From the NCBI GenBank assembly GCA_036841525.1, contig DAITVZ010000009.1, positions 1 through 64,000 of the forward strand: a DNA stretch of 64,000 nucleotides. Direction: 5' to 3'. Shown one piece after another: positions 34,087-42,687 of the stretch (within the stretch, counting starts at the first letter, position 1; each line of letters starts with the position of its first letter). This stretch comes from JAAYEA01 sp012689325. GTDB taxonomy: Bacteria; Chloroflexota; Anaerolineae; JAAYEA01. The translations under genes were made by a program, and so were the position numbers. The notes beneath the pieces were generated by a model. It did not search any database. It saw only the letters and a list, made by a program, of their open reading frames with translations, and was not told where the DNA came from.

Positions 34087-36525
34087 ATGAACGTCCTTTT
34101 CGAAAAGCTGCTCAAGATCCTCTCGCTGGAAAAAGAACAGGGCTTCCAGGACCATGCCGTCATCGGCGGCCTGCGGAGGTTCCTCGTCGTCTGGCGCGAC
34201 ACCTCCCCCGCCGACGCGCAGACGCCGGAGGACCGCGCCCTCGTCGAGCAGGTCTATGGCATGTTGGCCGATTACCATGAGCTATCCCCCCAGGACCGCG
34301 CTCAGGTGGTAAGCGCGGTCATCGCCAAGCTGGGCAAGCCCGGGCCAGTCGAGGCCCCGCCCCCGCCTCCAGCCCGCGAGCCGCGCCCTGCGCCGGCCCC
34401 GCGCGCCCGGGAGCCCGAGTCCCGTTGGGAGGCGGATTTGCCCATCGAGAAGGTCAAGGGCATCAGCGAGATCTATGGCAAGCGCATGGCCAAGCTCGGC
34501 GTGCGCACCGCCAAAGACCTCCTTTACCTCTTCCCGCGTCGCTATGACGACTTTTCCGCCCTGAAGCGGATCAACGAGCTGCAATACGGCGAAGAGGTCA
34601 CCATCGTCGGCACCATTTGGGAGACCCGGTCCCGCCCCACCAAGCAGGGGCGCGGCATGATCCAGACCATGATCTCGGACGGCACCGGCATGATCCAGGC
34701 CACCTGGTTCAACCAGCCCTTCCTGGAAAAGCAATTGCGCCCAGGGCGCGAGATCGTGCTCAGCGGCAAGGTGGAAGAGTTCCTGGGCCGGCTGACCTTT
34801 TCCGGCCCCGAGTGGGAGCCGCTCCAAAAGACCCAACTGCATACGGCGCGCCTGGTGCCGGTCTATCCGCTGACCTCCGGAATCAAGCAGCGCTGGCTGC
34901 GCCGCACCATGCGCACCGTCATCGACGAGTGGGTCCGCCGCCTGGCCGATCCCCTCCCCTCGGCGCTGCGCCTCAACTCGAACCTGCTGGACCTCAAAAC
35001 CAGCATCGAGCAGATCCACTTTCCGGACTCCAAAGAGATGCTGGAGCGCGCGCGGCAGCGCCTCTGCTTTGAGGAGTTTCTGCTCATCCAACTGGGCGTG
35101 CTCAAGCAGCGCCAGGCATGGCAGAAGCGCCCGGGGCAGCCCCTGCCCGTCGACACTGCGCTGGTGCAGGCCATGACCGCCGCGCTGCCCTTCGCCCTTA
35201 CCGGCGCCCAGCAGCGGGCGCTGCAAGATATCCTGGCCGATCTGCAGGAGAATCACCCCATGAGCCGCCTGTTGCAGGGCGACGTGGGCTCCGGCAAGAC
35301 CGTCGTCACGGTGATCGCCATGCTCATCGCCGTAGCCAACGGCATGCAAGCGGCCATCATGGCGCCCACCGAGATCCTCGCCGAGCAGCACTTCCGCAGC
35401 GTCAGCCGCATCCTGCAGCAAATGTCCGCGCGCGCCGCCGACCCGGAGCAAGCGGCCCTGTTGCAGAACCTGACGCAGCGCACCCATCTGCGATTGCTCA
35501 CGGGCAGCACGCCCCGGCAAGAGAAAGAAACCATCTATCGCGAGATCGAGAGCGGCGAGGCCAATTTGGTGATCGGCACCCATGCCCTCATCCAGGAGGG
35601 GGTCCGCTTCCCGCGCCTCGCCGTGGCCGTGATCGACGAGCAGCACCGCTTCGGCGTGGAGCAGCGCGCTGCGCTCAGCCCGCAAGAGTACAACCCCCAC
35701 GTGCTGGTGATGAGCGCCACGCCCATCCCGCGCACCCTGGCGCTGACGATCTATGGCGACCTGGATATCTCGGTCATCGACGAGTTGCCGCCCAACCGCC
35801 AGACGATCCAGACGCGCTGGCTTTTCCCGGCTGAGCGCGAGCGCGCCTACGCCTTTGTCAAGAGCCAGATCGAGCAGGGCCGCCAGGCCTTTATCATCTG
35901 CCCGTTGGTGGAAGAATCCGACAAGACCGAGGCCAAGGCCGCCACCTCCGAGTATGAGCGGCTGCAAAACGACATCTTTCCCCGGCTCAAGCTGGGGCTG
36001 CTGCATGGCCGCATGAAAGGCTCCGAGAAAGAAAAGGCCATGGCGGCCTTTGAGCGCGGCGATTACCACATCCTCGTCTCCACCGCGGTGGTGGAAGTGG
36101 GCATCGACGTGCCCAACGCCACGGTCATGCTCGTCGAGGGCGCCAACCGTTTCGGCCTGGCGCAACTGCACCAATTCCGCGGGCGCGTCGGACGGGGCGA
36201 GCACCAGTCCTATTGCATCCTCCTCTCCGATACGCCCACGGTCGCCGGGGAGCAACGGCTCAAGATCATCGAGAGCACCCACGATGGTTTTGCGCTGGCG
36301 GAAGAAGATCTTAAAATGCGGGGGCCTGGCGAGTTCTTTGGCACCCGTCAGAGCGGCTTGCCCGACTTGCGCGTCGCCAAGCTGAGCGACACCAAGATAC
36401 TCGAGTCGGCGCGCCAGGTCGCCGCTGAGCTATTCGAGCAGGACCCGGCGCTGCAACAACCCGAACACGAGCTCTTGCGCGCCGAGTTGGAGCGATTCTG
36501 GCAGCCCGCCGAGGAGCCTAACTAG
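34087..36525 (+). CDS. recG: ATP-dependent DNA helicase RecG
   Basis: An 812-residue superfamily 2 helicase that regresses forks and branch-migrates junctions. An extra N-terminal segment of about 110 residues, ending in a Pro-Ala-Arg linker, precedes the wedge (OB) domain. Walker A GDVGSGKT, DEQH box in VIDEQHRFG, MSATPIPRTLALT (motif III) and the TRG-like LQ/FRGRVGRGEHQSYC follow. The N-terminal extension and length match RecG of Chloroflexota and relatives. Confidence 0.97.
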   Translation: MNVLFEKLLKILSLEKEQGFQDHAVIGGLRRFLVVWRDTSPADAQTPEDRALVEQVYGMLADYHELSPQDRAQVVSAVIAKLGKPGPVEAPPPPPAREPRPAPAPRAREPESRWEADLPIEKVKGISEIYGKRMAKLGVRTAKDLLYLFPRRYDDFSALKRINELQYGEEVTIVGTIWETRSRPTKQGRGMIQTMISDGTGMIQATWFNQPFLEKQLRPGREIVLSGKVEEFLGRLTFSGPEWEPLQKTQLHTARLVPVYPLTSGIKQRWLRRTMRTVIDEWVRRLADPLPSALRLNSNLLDLKTSIEQIHFPDSKEMLERARQRLCFEEFLLIQLGVLKQRQAWQKRPGQPLPVDTALVQAMTAALPFALTGAQQRALQDILADLQENHPMSRLLQGDVGSGKTVVTVIAMLIAVANGMQAAIMAPTEILAEQHFRSVSRILQQMSARAADPEQAALLQNLTQRTHLRLLTGSTPRQEKETIYREIESGEANLVIGTHALIQEGVRFPRLAVAVIDEQHRFGVEQRAALSPQEYNPHVLVMSATPIPRTLALTIYGDLDISVIDELPPNRQTIQTRWLFPAERERAYAFVKSQIEQGRQAFIICPLVEESDKTEAKAATSEYERLQNDIFPRLKLGLLHGRMKGSEKEKAMAAFERGDYHILVSTAVVEVGIDVPNATVMLVEGANRFGLAQLHQFRGRVGRGEHQSYCILLSDTPTVAGEQRLKIIESTHDGFALAEEDLKMRGPGEFFGTRQSGLPDLRVAKLSDTKILESARQVAAELFEQDPALQQPEHELLRAELERFWQPAEEPN

Positions 36526-36561
36526 GACGCCATCGCCGCGCCCGACCAAGAAAAGGGGAAT

Positions 36562-37092
36562 ATGATCACCGCGCTCTATCCGGGGACTTTTGACCCGGTC
36601 ACCTATGGACACATCGACATCGCCACCCGGGCTTCCTGCCTGTTCGATCGCTTGATCGTGGGCATCTATGACCGCCCGCAAAAGAACATTACCTTTACCG
36701 CCGAGGAACGGGTCGAGATGATGCGCGAGTCTCTGCGCCACATCCCCCACGTCCAGGTGGTCAGCTATTCGGGATTGACCGTGAACTTTGCTCGCGCGCA
36801 TGGCGCCAAGGTCCTCGTGCGGGGGCTGCGGGCCATCTCGGATTTCGAGCTGGAATACCAGATGGCCCTCACCAACCAGAAACTGGCGCCCGATATCGAC
36901 ACCATCTGCCTGATGACCACGCTGGAACATGCTTTTCTCAGCTCGAGCATTGTGAAGGATGTCTTCCGTTCTGGGGGGTGCGTGCAGCAGTTGGTGCCTC
37001 CGCACGTCATCACCGCACTGCGCGCCAAGATCGTGCCGCTGACGGATCCAACCGAGCCGGCTCGGGGCCAGCAGGATGAGTCCAAATCATAG
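36562..37092 (+). CDS. coaD: phosphopantetheine adenylyltransferase
   Basis: A 176-residue CoaD, catalysing the fourth step of CoA synthesis. GTFDPVTYGHID carries the T/HxGH nucleotidyl-transfer motif, RGLRAISDFE binds substrate, and LSSSIVKDV replaces ISSSLVKE. Its end overlaps the following gene. CoA supply fits the fatty-acid genes nearby. Confidence 0.97.
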   Translation: MITALYPGTFDPVTYGHIDIATRASCLFDRLIVGIYDRPQKNITFTAEERVEMMRESLRHIPHVQVVSYSGLTVNFARAHGAKVLVRGLRAISDFELEYQMALTNQKLAPDIDTICLMTTLEHAFLSSSIVKDVFRSGGCVQQLVPPHVITALRAKIVPLTDPTEPARGQQDESKS

Positions 37093-37612
37093 CCGCGCAA
37101 AGAAGCGAGAGGGGGTGATCACCATCGACATCCTGTACTTGATCGACCAATTGGAAGTGTTGTTGAGCGAGGGGTGGCGCGTGCCGCTGACCTCCAAAGT
37201 CGTGGTGGACGAGGAGGAGTGTCTTAATATCATCGATCAACTGCGCGTTAGCATCCCGGCAGAGATCAAGAAGGCCAAGCGTATCCAACAGGAAAGCCAA
37301 AAGCTCGTCGTCGAGGGGCAGCAGGAAGCAGATCGTATCGTCTCCCTGGCCAGAGAGCAGGCCAATAACCTGCTCAACGAAGAGGAACTGCGCGAGCAAG
37401 CGAACCAGCGCGTGCAGGCCATCGTCGATAACGCCATGACCGAAGCGAAGCAGATCCGGCACGGCGCCGACGAATACGCCGCCGAGACGCTCTCCGACCT
37501 GGACGAGCGACTCAATAGCTTGCAGGCCGTCGTCCGCAACGGTCTGACGGCATTGGGCAAGCGTCGGCAGAGCGTGGAAAAAGAACCGGTCGAGAGCGAC
37601 GAAGGGGAATAA
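37076..37612 (+). CDS. coiled-coil protein (ATP synthase subunit b-like/DivIVA-like)
   Basis: Up to 178 residues: an N-terminal stretch (IDILYLIDQLEVLLSEGWRVP) then a long coiled coil with the pattern of b-subunit-like proteins (EIKKAKRIQQESQKLVVEGQ). The ATG at 37076 overlaps coaD by 17 nt; a GTG at 37115, giving MITIDILYL and preceded by a purine-rich site, is also likely. Similar proteins lie next to coaD in Chloroflexota and may take part in division or envelope organisation. No firm function. Confidence 0.8.
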   Translation: MSPNHSRAKKREGVITIDILYLIDQLEVLLSEGWRVPLTSKVVVDEEECLNIIDQLRVSIPAEIKKAKRIQQESQKLVVEGQQEADRIVSLAREQANNLLNEEELREQANQRVQAIVDNAMTEAKQIRHGADEYAAETLSDLDERLNSLQAVVRNGLTALGKRRQSVEKEPVESDEGE

Positions 37613-37694
37613 AGCCCCCTTTCCCCAAGGGCCCGCACGCCCGCATCGAGGGACACGAGCATGCCTATTTGGCACGCCTCGCTCCGTCGCGATT

Positions 37695-37722
37695 TTGACA
37701 TGCCGCCCGAATGGCGTATAAT
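37695..37722 (+). promoter_or_regulatory. consensus sigma70 promoter for DUF177-rpmF
   Basis: TTGACA (37695-37700), 16-nt spacer, TATAAT (37717-37722). Transcription near 37729 excludes the more upstream in-frame ATGs of the next gene. Confidence 0.85.
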
Positions 37723-37762
37723 GTCCGATGCCTTTATACTGAATCGTGGGCGACTGAATCAC

Positions 37763-38317
37763 ATGGACTCTCTGCAATTCAACGTCTCGCAGCTCCTGCG
37801 GGAGCCTAGCGGCGCTACCCGTTCTTACGAGTTGGACGACGACATCTCGGATTTGACCGACCAGGTGCAGGTCACGGCGCCTCTGCGCGGTACCGTCCGG
37901 TTCACGCGGACCTCGGACGGCATCCTGGTTGAGGGCGATCTCGAGACGTCGGTTCAGGTGCTGTGCAGCCGCTGCGCCATCGATTTCGTGCAGCCGGTCC
38001 GCATCGAGATGGAAGAAGAGTTCCGGCCCACCTATGACGTCGTCACCGGGCTGCGCATCGTCTACGATGAAAGCATCGAGTTGGACGATGCCACCATGAT
38101 CGACGAGCGCCATATGCTCGATCTGTCCGAAGTGATGCGCCAGAACCTGATCGTGTCCGTGCCGCCCTTTCCGACGTGCAAGCCGGATTGCGCCGGGCTT
38201 TGCCCGCATTGCGGCCAGGACCTGAACGAAGGGACCTGCAATTGCTTGGCTGATAGCACCGACTCTCGTTGGTCGGTCTTACAGGATCTGCTCGATCAAA
38301 GGACGAATCCCGCCTGA
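37763..38317 (+). CDS. DUF177/YceD family protein
   Basis: A 184-residue YceD-type protein, found next to rpmF in most bacteria and linked to 23S rRNA accumulation. Core: FTRTSDGILVEGDLETSVQ, then LCSRCAIDF and the C-terminal zinc-like CPHCGQDLNEGTCNC. The ATG at 37763 is chosen because the promoter's start point (about 37729) is only just upstream. Confidence 0.9.
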   Translation: MDSLQFNVSQLLREPSGATRSYELDDDISDLTDQVQVTAPLRGTVRFTRTSDGILVEGDLETSVQVLCSRCAIDFVQPVRIEMEEEFRPTYDVVTGLRIVYDESIELDDATMIDERHMLDLSEVMRQNLIVSVPPFPTCKPDCAGLCPHCGQDLNEGTCNCLADSTDSRWSVLQDLLDQRTNPA

Positions 38318-38396
38318 CGCCAGCGCGCCGCAACGAGCGCAGGCGCAGGCCGGGGCCCGAATAGCCGTTTGGCCCGCACGAAAGGAGTCTTGATAA

Positions 38397-38585
38397 ATGC
38401 CACCACAACCGAAACGCAAGTTGTCTCACGGACGTCAGCACCGGCGTCGCAACCACCTGGCGCTCACGCCCACCAAACTGGTCGCTTGCCCGCAGTGCCA
38501 CGCGCTACGGCTCCCGCACACCGTTTGCCCGGAATGCGGAAACTATCGCGGCACCGAGGTCATCGCCCAGGAAAAGAAAGAATAG
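38397..38585 (+). CDS. rpmF: 50S ribosomal protein L32
   Basis: A 62-residue L32 with an N-terminal basic region (PKRKLSHGRQHRRR) and zinc ribbon CPQC...CPEC. AAAGGAG lies about 9 nt before the ATG. Confidence 0.97.
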   Translation: MPPQPKRKLSHGRQHRRRNHLALTPTKLVACPQCHALRLPHTVCPECGNYRGTEVIAQEKKE

Positions 38586-38605
38586 CCTCGCCTTCGGATC
38601 ACCGA

Positions 38606-38639
38606 GGCCGTGCTGCAGTCGCGCGCGCACGGCCTTTTT
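38606..38639 (+). terminator. intrinsic terminator after rpmF
   Basis: An 8-bp GC-rich stem GGCCGTGC/GCACGGCC (38606-38613 with 38627-38634) and five T at 38635-38639. Confidence 0.85.
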
Positions 38640-38744
38640 GTTGCCCGCCGCTGGGGTCGCGCACCGCCGTCCCATTCGCCCCAGCCGAGCGACTTTCCTC
38701 TTGCGCCGGGGTTTATTCAGGCAGCAAGATGAAGGGGAGGGGTT

Positions 38745-39674
38745 ATGGGCAAGCCAGCAGCATTCGTTTTTCCCGGCCAGGGTTCGCAATATGTGGGCAT
38801 GGGCCGACAGGCCCTGCAGTCCTTTGCCATAGCCAGGGATGCCCTGGCGGAGGCCGACCAGGTCCTGGGGTTCAAGATTTCGCAGATGATCCTCGAAGGG
38901 CCGGAGGAAGCGCTCACCGATACGCTCAACGCCCAACCGGCCCTCTTGGCCACCAGCATCGCCTACCTCCGCATCTATCAGCAAAGCGCGGAGGCGCTGA
39001 CGCCGCGGCTCTTGGCCGGGCACAGCATGGGCGAATACACCGCCTTGGTGGCTGCCGGCGCCCTGAGCTACGCCGATGGCTTGCGGCTGGTGCGCGAGCG
39101 GGGGCGGCTGATGAAAGAGGCGGGGGAGCGTCACCCCGGCAAGATGGCGGCCATCATCCGCGTCGAAACGGATGCGCTGGAAGCGATCTGCCGCCAGGCC
39201 AGCGGCGCCAGCGAGCTGGATGTGGTTCGGATCGCCAACTATAACGCTCCCGGACAGATCGTGATCTCGGGCTCCGCCGAGGCGGTGGACCGCGCCATGG
39301 CCCTGGCCCAGGCGCAAGGCGCGCGGCGCGTCATCCCGTTGGCCGTGAGCATCGCCTCCCATTCCCCGCTGATGCGCGACGCCACCGCCGGGCTGCGCCA
39401 GGCCGTCCACCAGGCAGCCATGCGACCTGCCCAGGTTCCGGTGGTGTCCAATATCACCGCCCGACCCATGAGTGATCCCGCCGAGATCGCCGACGAACTG
39501 GCCGCCCAGCTCACCTCGCCGGTGCGCTGGATCGACTCGATCCAATACATCGCCGCGCAAGGCATCAACACCTTTGTGGAGATCGGCCCCAAGGACGTGC
39601 TCAAGGGGCTGATCGGCCGCATCCTGCCCGAGGTCGAGGTGATCGGCGTCGAGAGCGCGCTGGGCTTGGCCTAA
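38745..39674 (+). CDS. fabD: malonyl-CoA-acyl carrier protein transacylase
   Basis: A 309-residue FabD, loading malonyl units on ACP. FPGQGSQYVGMG at the N-terminus, the active-site Ser in GHSMGEYTAL, and the catalytic His in SIASHSPLM. It is followed by fabG after 13 nt. AcpP, FabF and PlsX, usually alongside, are not in the window. Confidence 0.97.
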   Translation: MGKPAAFVFPGQGSQYVGMGRQALQSFAIARDALAEADQVLGFKISQMILEGPEEALTDTLNAQPALLATSIAYLRIYQQSAEALTPRLLAGHSMGEYTALVAAGALSYADGLRLVRERGRLMKEAGERHPGKMAAIIRVETDALEAICRQASGASELDVVRIANYNAPGQIVISGSAEAVDRAMALAQAQGARRVIPLAVSIASHSPLMRDATAGLRQAVHQAAMRPAQVPVVSNITARPMSDPAEIADELAAQLTSPVRWIDSIQYIAAQGINTFVEIGPKDVLKGLIGRILPEVEVIGVESALGLA

Positions 39675-39687
39675 AGGAGAGAGCGCC

Positions 39688-40437
39688 ATGATCGAGATGC
39701 AAGGCAGAGTCGCGCTGGTCACGGGCAGCGGCCGCGGCATCGGCCGCGCTATCGCCCAACTCCTGGCCCAACAGGGCGCCCAGGTGGTGGTCAACTATAG
39801 GAGCAACGCCCCCTCGGCCGAGGAAACGGTCCGCGAGATCGCCGCCCGCGGCGGCCAGGCCATCGCCGTCCAGGCCGACATCTGCTGCCAGCAGGATGTG
39901 GACCGGCTGGTGCAGACCACCCTGGACACATTTGGCCATTTGGACATTCTGGTGAATAATGCAGGCATCACCCGGGATACCTTGCTGGTCCGCATGAAGG
40001 ACGAGGACTGGAACCAGGTGCTAGAGACCAACCTGACCGGGGTCTTTCGGTGCACGCGGGCGGTGCAGCGCCCGATGATGCGCCAGCGCTATGGACGCAT
40101 CATCAATATCGCTTCCGTTTCGGGCCTGGCGGGCAACGCGGGCCAGGCCAACTATTCTGCGGCCAAGGCGGCCTTGATCGGCTTTACCAAAGCCGTCGCC
40201 AAGGAAGTCGGCTCTCGCGGGATCACGGTCAACGCTGTGGCGCCGGGCTACATCCCCACCGACCTCACGGCGGATCTGCCCGCGGAGCTGCTCCAGGAGG
40301 CGATGGACCGCTGCGCGATCAAGCGACAGGGGCAGCCGCAGGACGTGGCTTACGCCGTGGCCTTTCTGGCTTCCGAGGAAGCGGGGTTCATCACCGGCCA
40401 GGTGTTGAGCGTCGATGGCGGCCTGGTGATGCAATAG
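39688..40437 (+). CDS. fabG: 3-oxoacyl-ACP reductase
   Basis: A 249-residue classical SDR. NADP-binding TGSGRGIGRA, NNAGITRD, catalytic Ser in NIASVSG and YSAAK motif. Typical FabG C-terminus ending in VDGGLVMQ. Cotranscribed with fabD and the Asp23 protein. Confidence 0.96.
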   Translation: MIEMQGRVALVTGSGRGIGRAIAQLLAQQGAQVVVNYRSNAPSAEETVREIAARGGQAIAVQADICCQQDVDRLVQTTLDTFGHLDILVNNAGITRDTLLVRMKDEDWNQVLETNLTGVFRCTRAVQRPMMRQRYGRIINIASVSGLAGNAGQANYSAAKAALIGFTKAVAKEVGSRGITVNAVAPGYIPTDLTADLPAELLQEAMDRCAIKRQGQPQDVAYAVAFLASEEAGFITGQVLSVDGGLVMQ

Positions 40438-40466
40438 GCAGGCGAGTGGCGAGGAGGTCATGTTTC

Positions 40467-40784
40467 ATGAGTGAAAAGCTAGGTACCGTGCGCATCGCGC
40501 CGAACGTGCTGGCAACCATCGCCAAGCGCGCCGCGTTGGCGGTTCCCGGCGTGGCGCGCATGGCGGAAGGCCCCGCGTTTGTGCTGCGCAATTGGGCCCA
40601 CGAGGGCGTCCGGGTGGAAGTGAGCAATGACACCGTTGCCATCGAGCTATACCTGATCGTGGAGCCCGGCAAGAGCATGCTGGAGATCAGCCGCGCCGTG
40701 CAGACCCAGGTGGCGCGCGCCATTCAGGACCTCCTTGGCATGCCCGTCAAAGAGGTCGACGTCCATATCCTGGATGTGGCATAA
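40467..40784 (+). CDS. Asp23/Gls24 family protein, copy 2
   Basis: A 105-residue Asp23 domain protein (GTVRIAPNVLATIAKRAALAVPGVARM ... VDVHILDVA). It has the same core as copy 1 (30234-30590) but a shorter middle. ATG at 40467, with GGAGG about 10 nt upstream. It lies between fabG and nusB, as in other Chloroflexota-like genomes. Confidence 0.9.
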   Translation: MSEKLGTVRIAPNVLATIAKRAALAVPGVARMAEGPAFVLRNWAHEGVRVEVSNDTVAIELYLIVEPGKSMLEISRAVQTQVARAIQDLLGMPVKEVDVHILDVA

Positions 40785-40802
40785 CCGATAGCCTAATCAG
40801 GC

Positions 40803-40833
40803 GCTGGGCGCAGCCCGTCGGGCGCCCAGCTTT
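40803..40833 (+). terminator. weak hairpin between asp23-2 and nusB
   Basis: A 9-bp stem GCTGGGCGC/GCGCCCAGC with a 10-nt loop, followed by only three T. May partly end the fab transcript. Confidence 0.5.
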
Positions 40834-40878
40834 CCCCGCACCTTAACGTGCCCATAGAACGCGAGTTGGAAGAGCGGT

Positions 40879-41304
40879 ATGCAACCGAGACACCAGGCGA
40901 GAATCGTTGCGATCCAGGCGTTGTTCGAGATCGACCTCACGGGCCACGAGCCCAGCAAGGTCTTGCAGCAGCGGCTGGCCGAGGAAGAGCTGCCCGTCAG
41001 CGGCATCCCCTTTGCCACCAAGTTGGTGATGGGCGTGCAGGCTGCCCTGGCGCGCATCGACGAGGTCATCCAAGAGATCGCGCCGGATTGGCCCATCGAC
41101 CAGGTGGCCCCCGTCGATCGCAACATCCTGAGGCTGGCGATCTATGAGATCATTGTCGCCGAGACGCCTGTCAAGGTCGTCATCAACGAGGCGGTCGAAT
41201 TGGCCAAGCTCTTTGGCAGCGATAGCTCGCACCGCTTCATCAACGGCGTCTTGGGCACCCTGGTAAGAAACCGCGACAAGTACCGCATCCCCGACCAGGA
41301 ATAG
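40879..41304 (+). CDS. nusB: transcription antitermination protein NusB
   Basis: A 141-residue NusB: ARIVAIQALFEIDLTGHEP, then VDRNILRLAIYEI and the ending KVVINEAVELAKLFGSDSSHRFINGVLGTL. It binds boxA RNA with S10 in rRNA antitermination. Confidence 0.96.
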   Translation: MQPRHQARIVAIQALFEIDLTGHEPSKVLQQRLAEEELPVSGIPFATKLVMGVQAALARIDEVIQEIAPDWPIDQVAPVDRNILRLAIYEIIVAETPVKVVINEAVELAKLFGSDSSHRFINGVLGTLVRNRDKYRIPDQE

Positions 41305-41309
41305 CCGCC

Positions 41310-41522
41310 ATGCCCCAGTATTGCCTCAAGTGCGGCGCGCTGCAACCCGATGGCCCTCGTTGCCAGAACTGCGGAACCAAGTTTGAATCGCCGATTCAGA
41401 CCTCGCAGGGAACCTGGACCACGAGCAGCCAACTGCGCGCTGCCGTGCTGATGATCGTGGGGATCGTCTTGCTGCTGATGCTTTGCTTCGGGGGGTTGGT
41501 GGCCGCGATCGTGTTCTTCTAG
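41310..41522 (+). CDS. zinc-ribbon membrane protein
   Basis: A 70-residue protein with an N-terminal zinc ribbon (CLKC ... CQNC) and one C-terminal membrane helix (about 46-68). Starts 5 nt after nusB, so likely cotranscribed. It converges with the CHAP gene with a 4-nt overlap. Function unknown. Confidence 0.85.
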   Translation: MPQYCLKCGALQPDGPRCQNCGTKFESPIQTSQGTWTTSSQLRAAVLMIVGIVLLLMLCFGGLVAAIVFF

Positions 41523-42682
41523 TCGTCGTACTTCCAGTAGACGAACCCCAGCACGCCCACCTCTTGGCTAAGGTCCGTCACCCGGCGGCGCACGCACTCC
41601 CAGCCGCAGATGTTCGAGTCCGCGCGCACGAACGAGCCATCGGGGTATACCGTCTCCACATAGGCCACATGCCCATAGCTGCCTCGCCCCTGGCCGCCGT
41701 CGTATACCAGGATCGCCCCGGGCAGCGGGAGCTGGCCCACCGCATATCCCGCCCGCGCCGCGTCCGCATACCAATGCTTGGCATCACGCCACGAGGGGAC
41801 GACGCGGCGCTCGGCCACGTACCAGGTGCATTGCCCCCAATACTCGTAAGCGAACAGGTTCTCCCCGCGAGTCGCCGGCATCAAGGCCGCTCGCTCGGGG
41901 ATCGCCGCCAGCAGCTCGGGCGGCAGCCGCCAAATCCGCGACTCGGGCCAACCATAGGCAGCAAAGGTTTCCTCATCGGGTATCAGGCGCCTGCCGCGGT
42001 CCAGGATATAGACGCGCTCATCCTCTTCGTCGGCGCTCCCCAGCAGGCAGCCGGGGTACAGGGAGGGCATGACGTCGCCTTCGGGAACCAGCGCCAGCAA
42101 GCGCGGGCTGAGGTCGTGGACCTGCGCCAGGTCCCAGCCCCCGGCCTCCAGCGTCTTTTCATCGGGGAACCAATGCAGGCCCTGCGAGAGGGCATAGAGG
42201 CAATCGGTCTCTGTGCAGCGGATCAAATCGCCGTTGCGCAAGGCGAGATCGGGGCCATCGGGGATCACCGCGAGCAGCGCGCTGGCCGCGCGCTTGGTCG
42301 GGCGTTCGGCCCACCCCAGCGCGGGCAGCGTCTCTTCGTCCGAGACCCAGCGCTTGCCCCCATCCAGCACGAAAGTGCCCTCCCCCTGTTCGCCCTGAAT
42401 CAGGTCGCCCCATTTGTACGGCAGCAGGTTGGGGCCGGTCGCCACGCGGCTGAGGGCATAGTGCGTAAGCCAGCGCACCTCGCCCAGGGCAAACCCCAAT
42501 ACCTCCAGAGTGGCGGTATCGGGGACCAGGCGCTTTTGGCCGTTGATCATGAGATAGACCGCGCGCGTGCTGGGATCGCCGACCAGCACGCTCTCCGTCT
42601 CCCAAGCCGAAACGCTGGTCAGGGGAACGGCCCCTGCCAGGAGGATCAGGATGACAGAGATCCAGCGCGCAAATGGGGACAT
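41519..42682 (-). CDS. secreted CHAP-domain protein with four internal repeats
   Basis: A 387-residue protein with a signal peptide (residues 1-26, ISVILILLAGAVPLTSVSA). Four repeats of about 50-60 residues follow, each with a core like RLVPDTATLEVLGF, RWVSDEETLPALGW, HWFPDEKTLEAGGW and RLIPDEETFAAYGW. The C-terminal CHAP domain (about 275-387) has the catalytic Cys285 in GQCTWYVA and His338 in GHVAYVE. CHAP domains are amidases or endopeptidases acting on peptidoglycan. The ATG at 42682 lies 5 nt after the stop of the selenoprotein gene, so the two form one operon. Confidence 0.9.
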   Translation of the reverse strand: MSPFARWISVILILLAGAVPLTSVSAWETESVLVGDPSTRAVYLMINGQKRLVPDTATLEVLGFALGEVRWLTHYALSRVATGPNLLPYKWGDLIQGEQGEGTFVLDGGKRWVSDEETLPALGWAERPTKRAASALLAVIPDGPDLALRNGDLIRCTETDCLYALSQGLHWFPDEKTLEAGGWDLAQVHDLSPRLLALVPEGDVMPSLYPGCLLGSADEEDERVYILDRGRRLIPDEETFAAYGWPESRIWRLPPELLAAIPERAALMPATRGENLFAYEYWGQCTWYVAERRVVPSWRDAKHWYADAARAGYAVGQLPLPGAILVYDGGQGRGSYGHVAYVETVYPDGSFVRADSNICGWECVRRRVTDLSQEVGVLGFVYWKYDD

Positions 42683-42687
42683 CTTGG

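Noticed and set aside
34282..36282. A 666-codon open frame opposite recG
   Set aside because: Antisense to a confirmed gene, without an SD site or recognisable motif.
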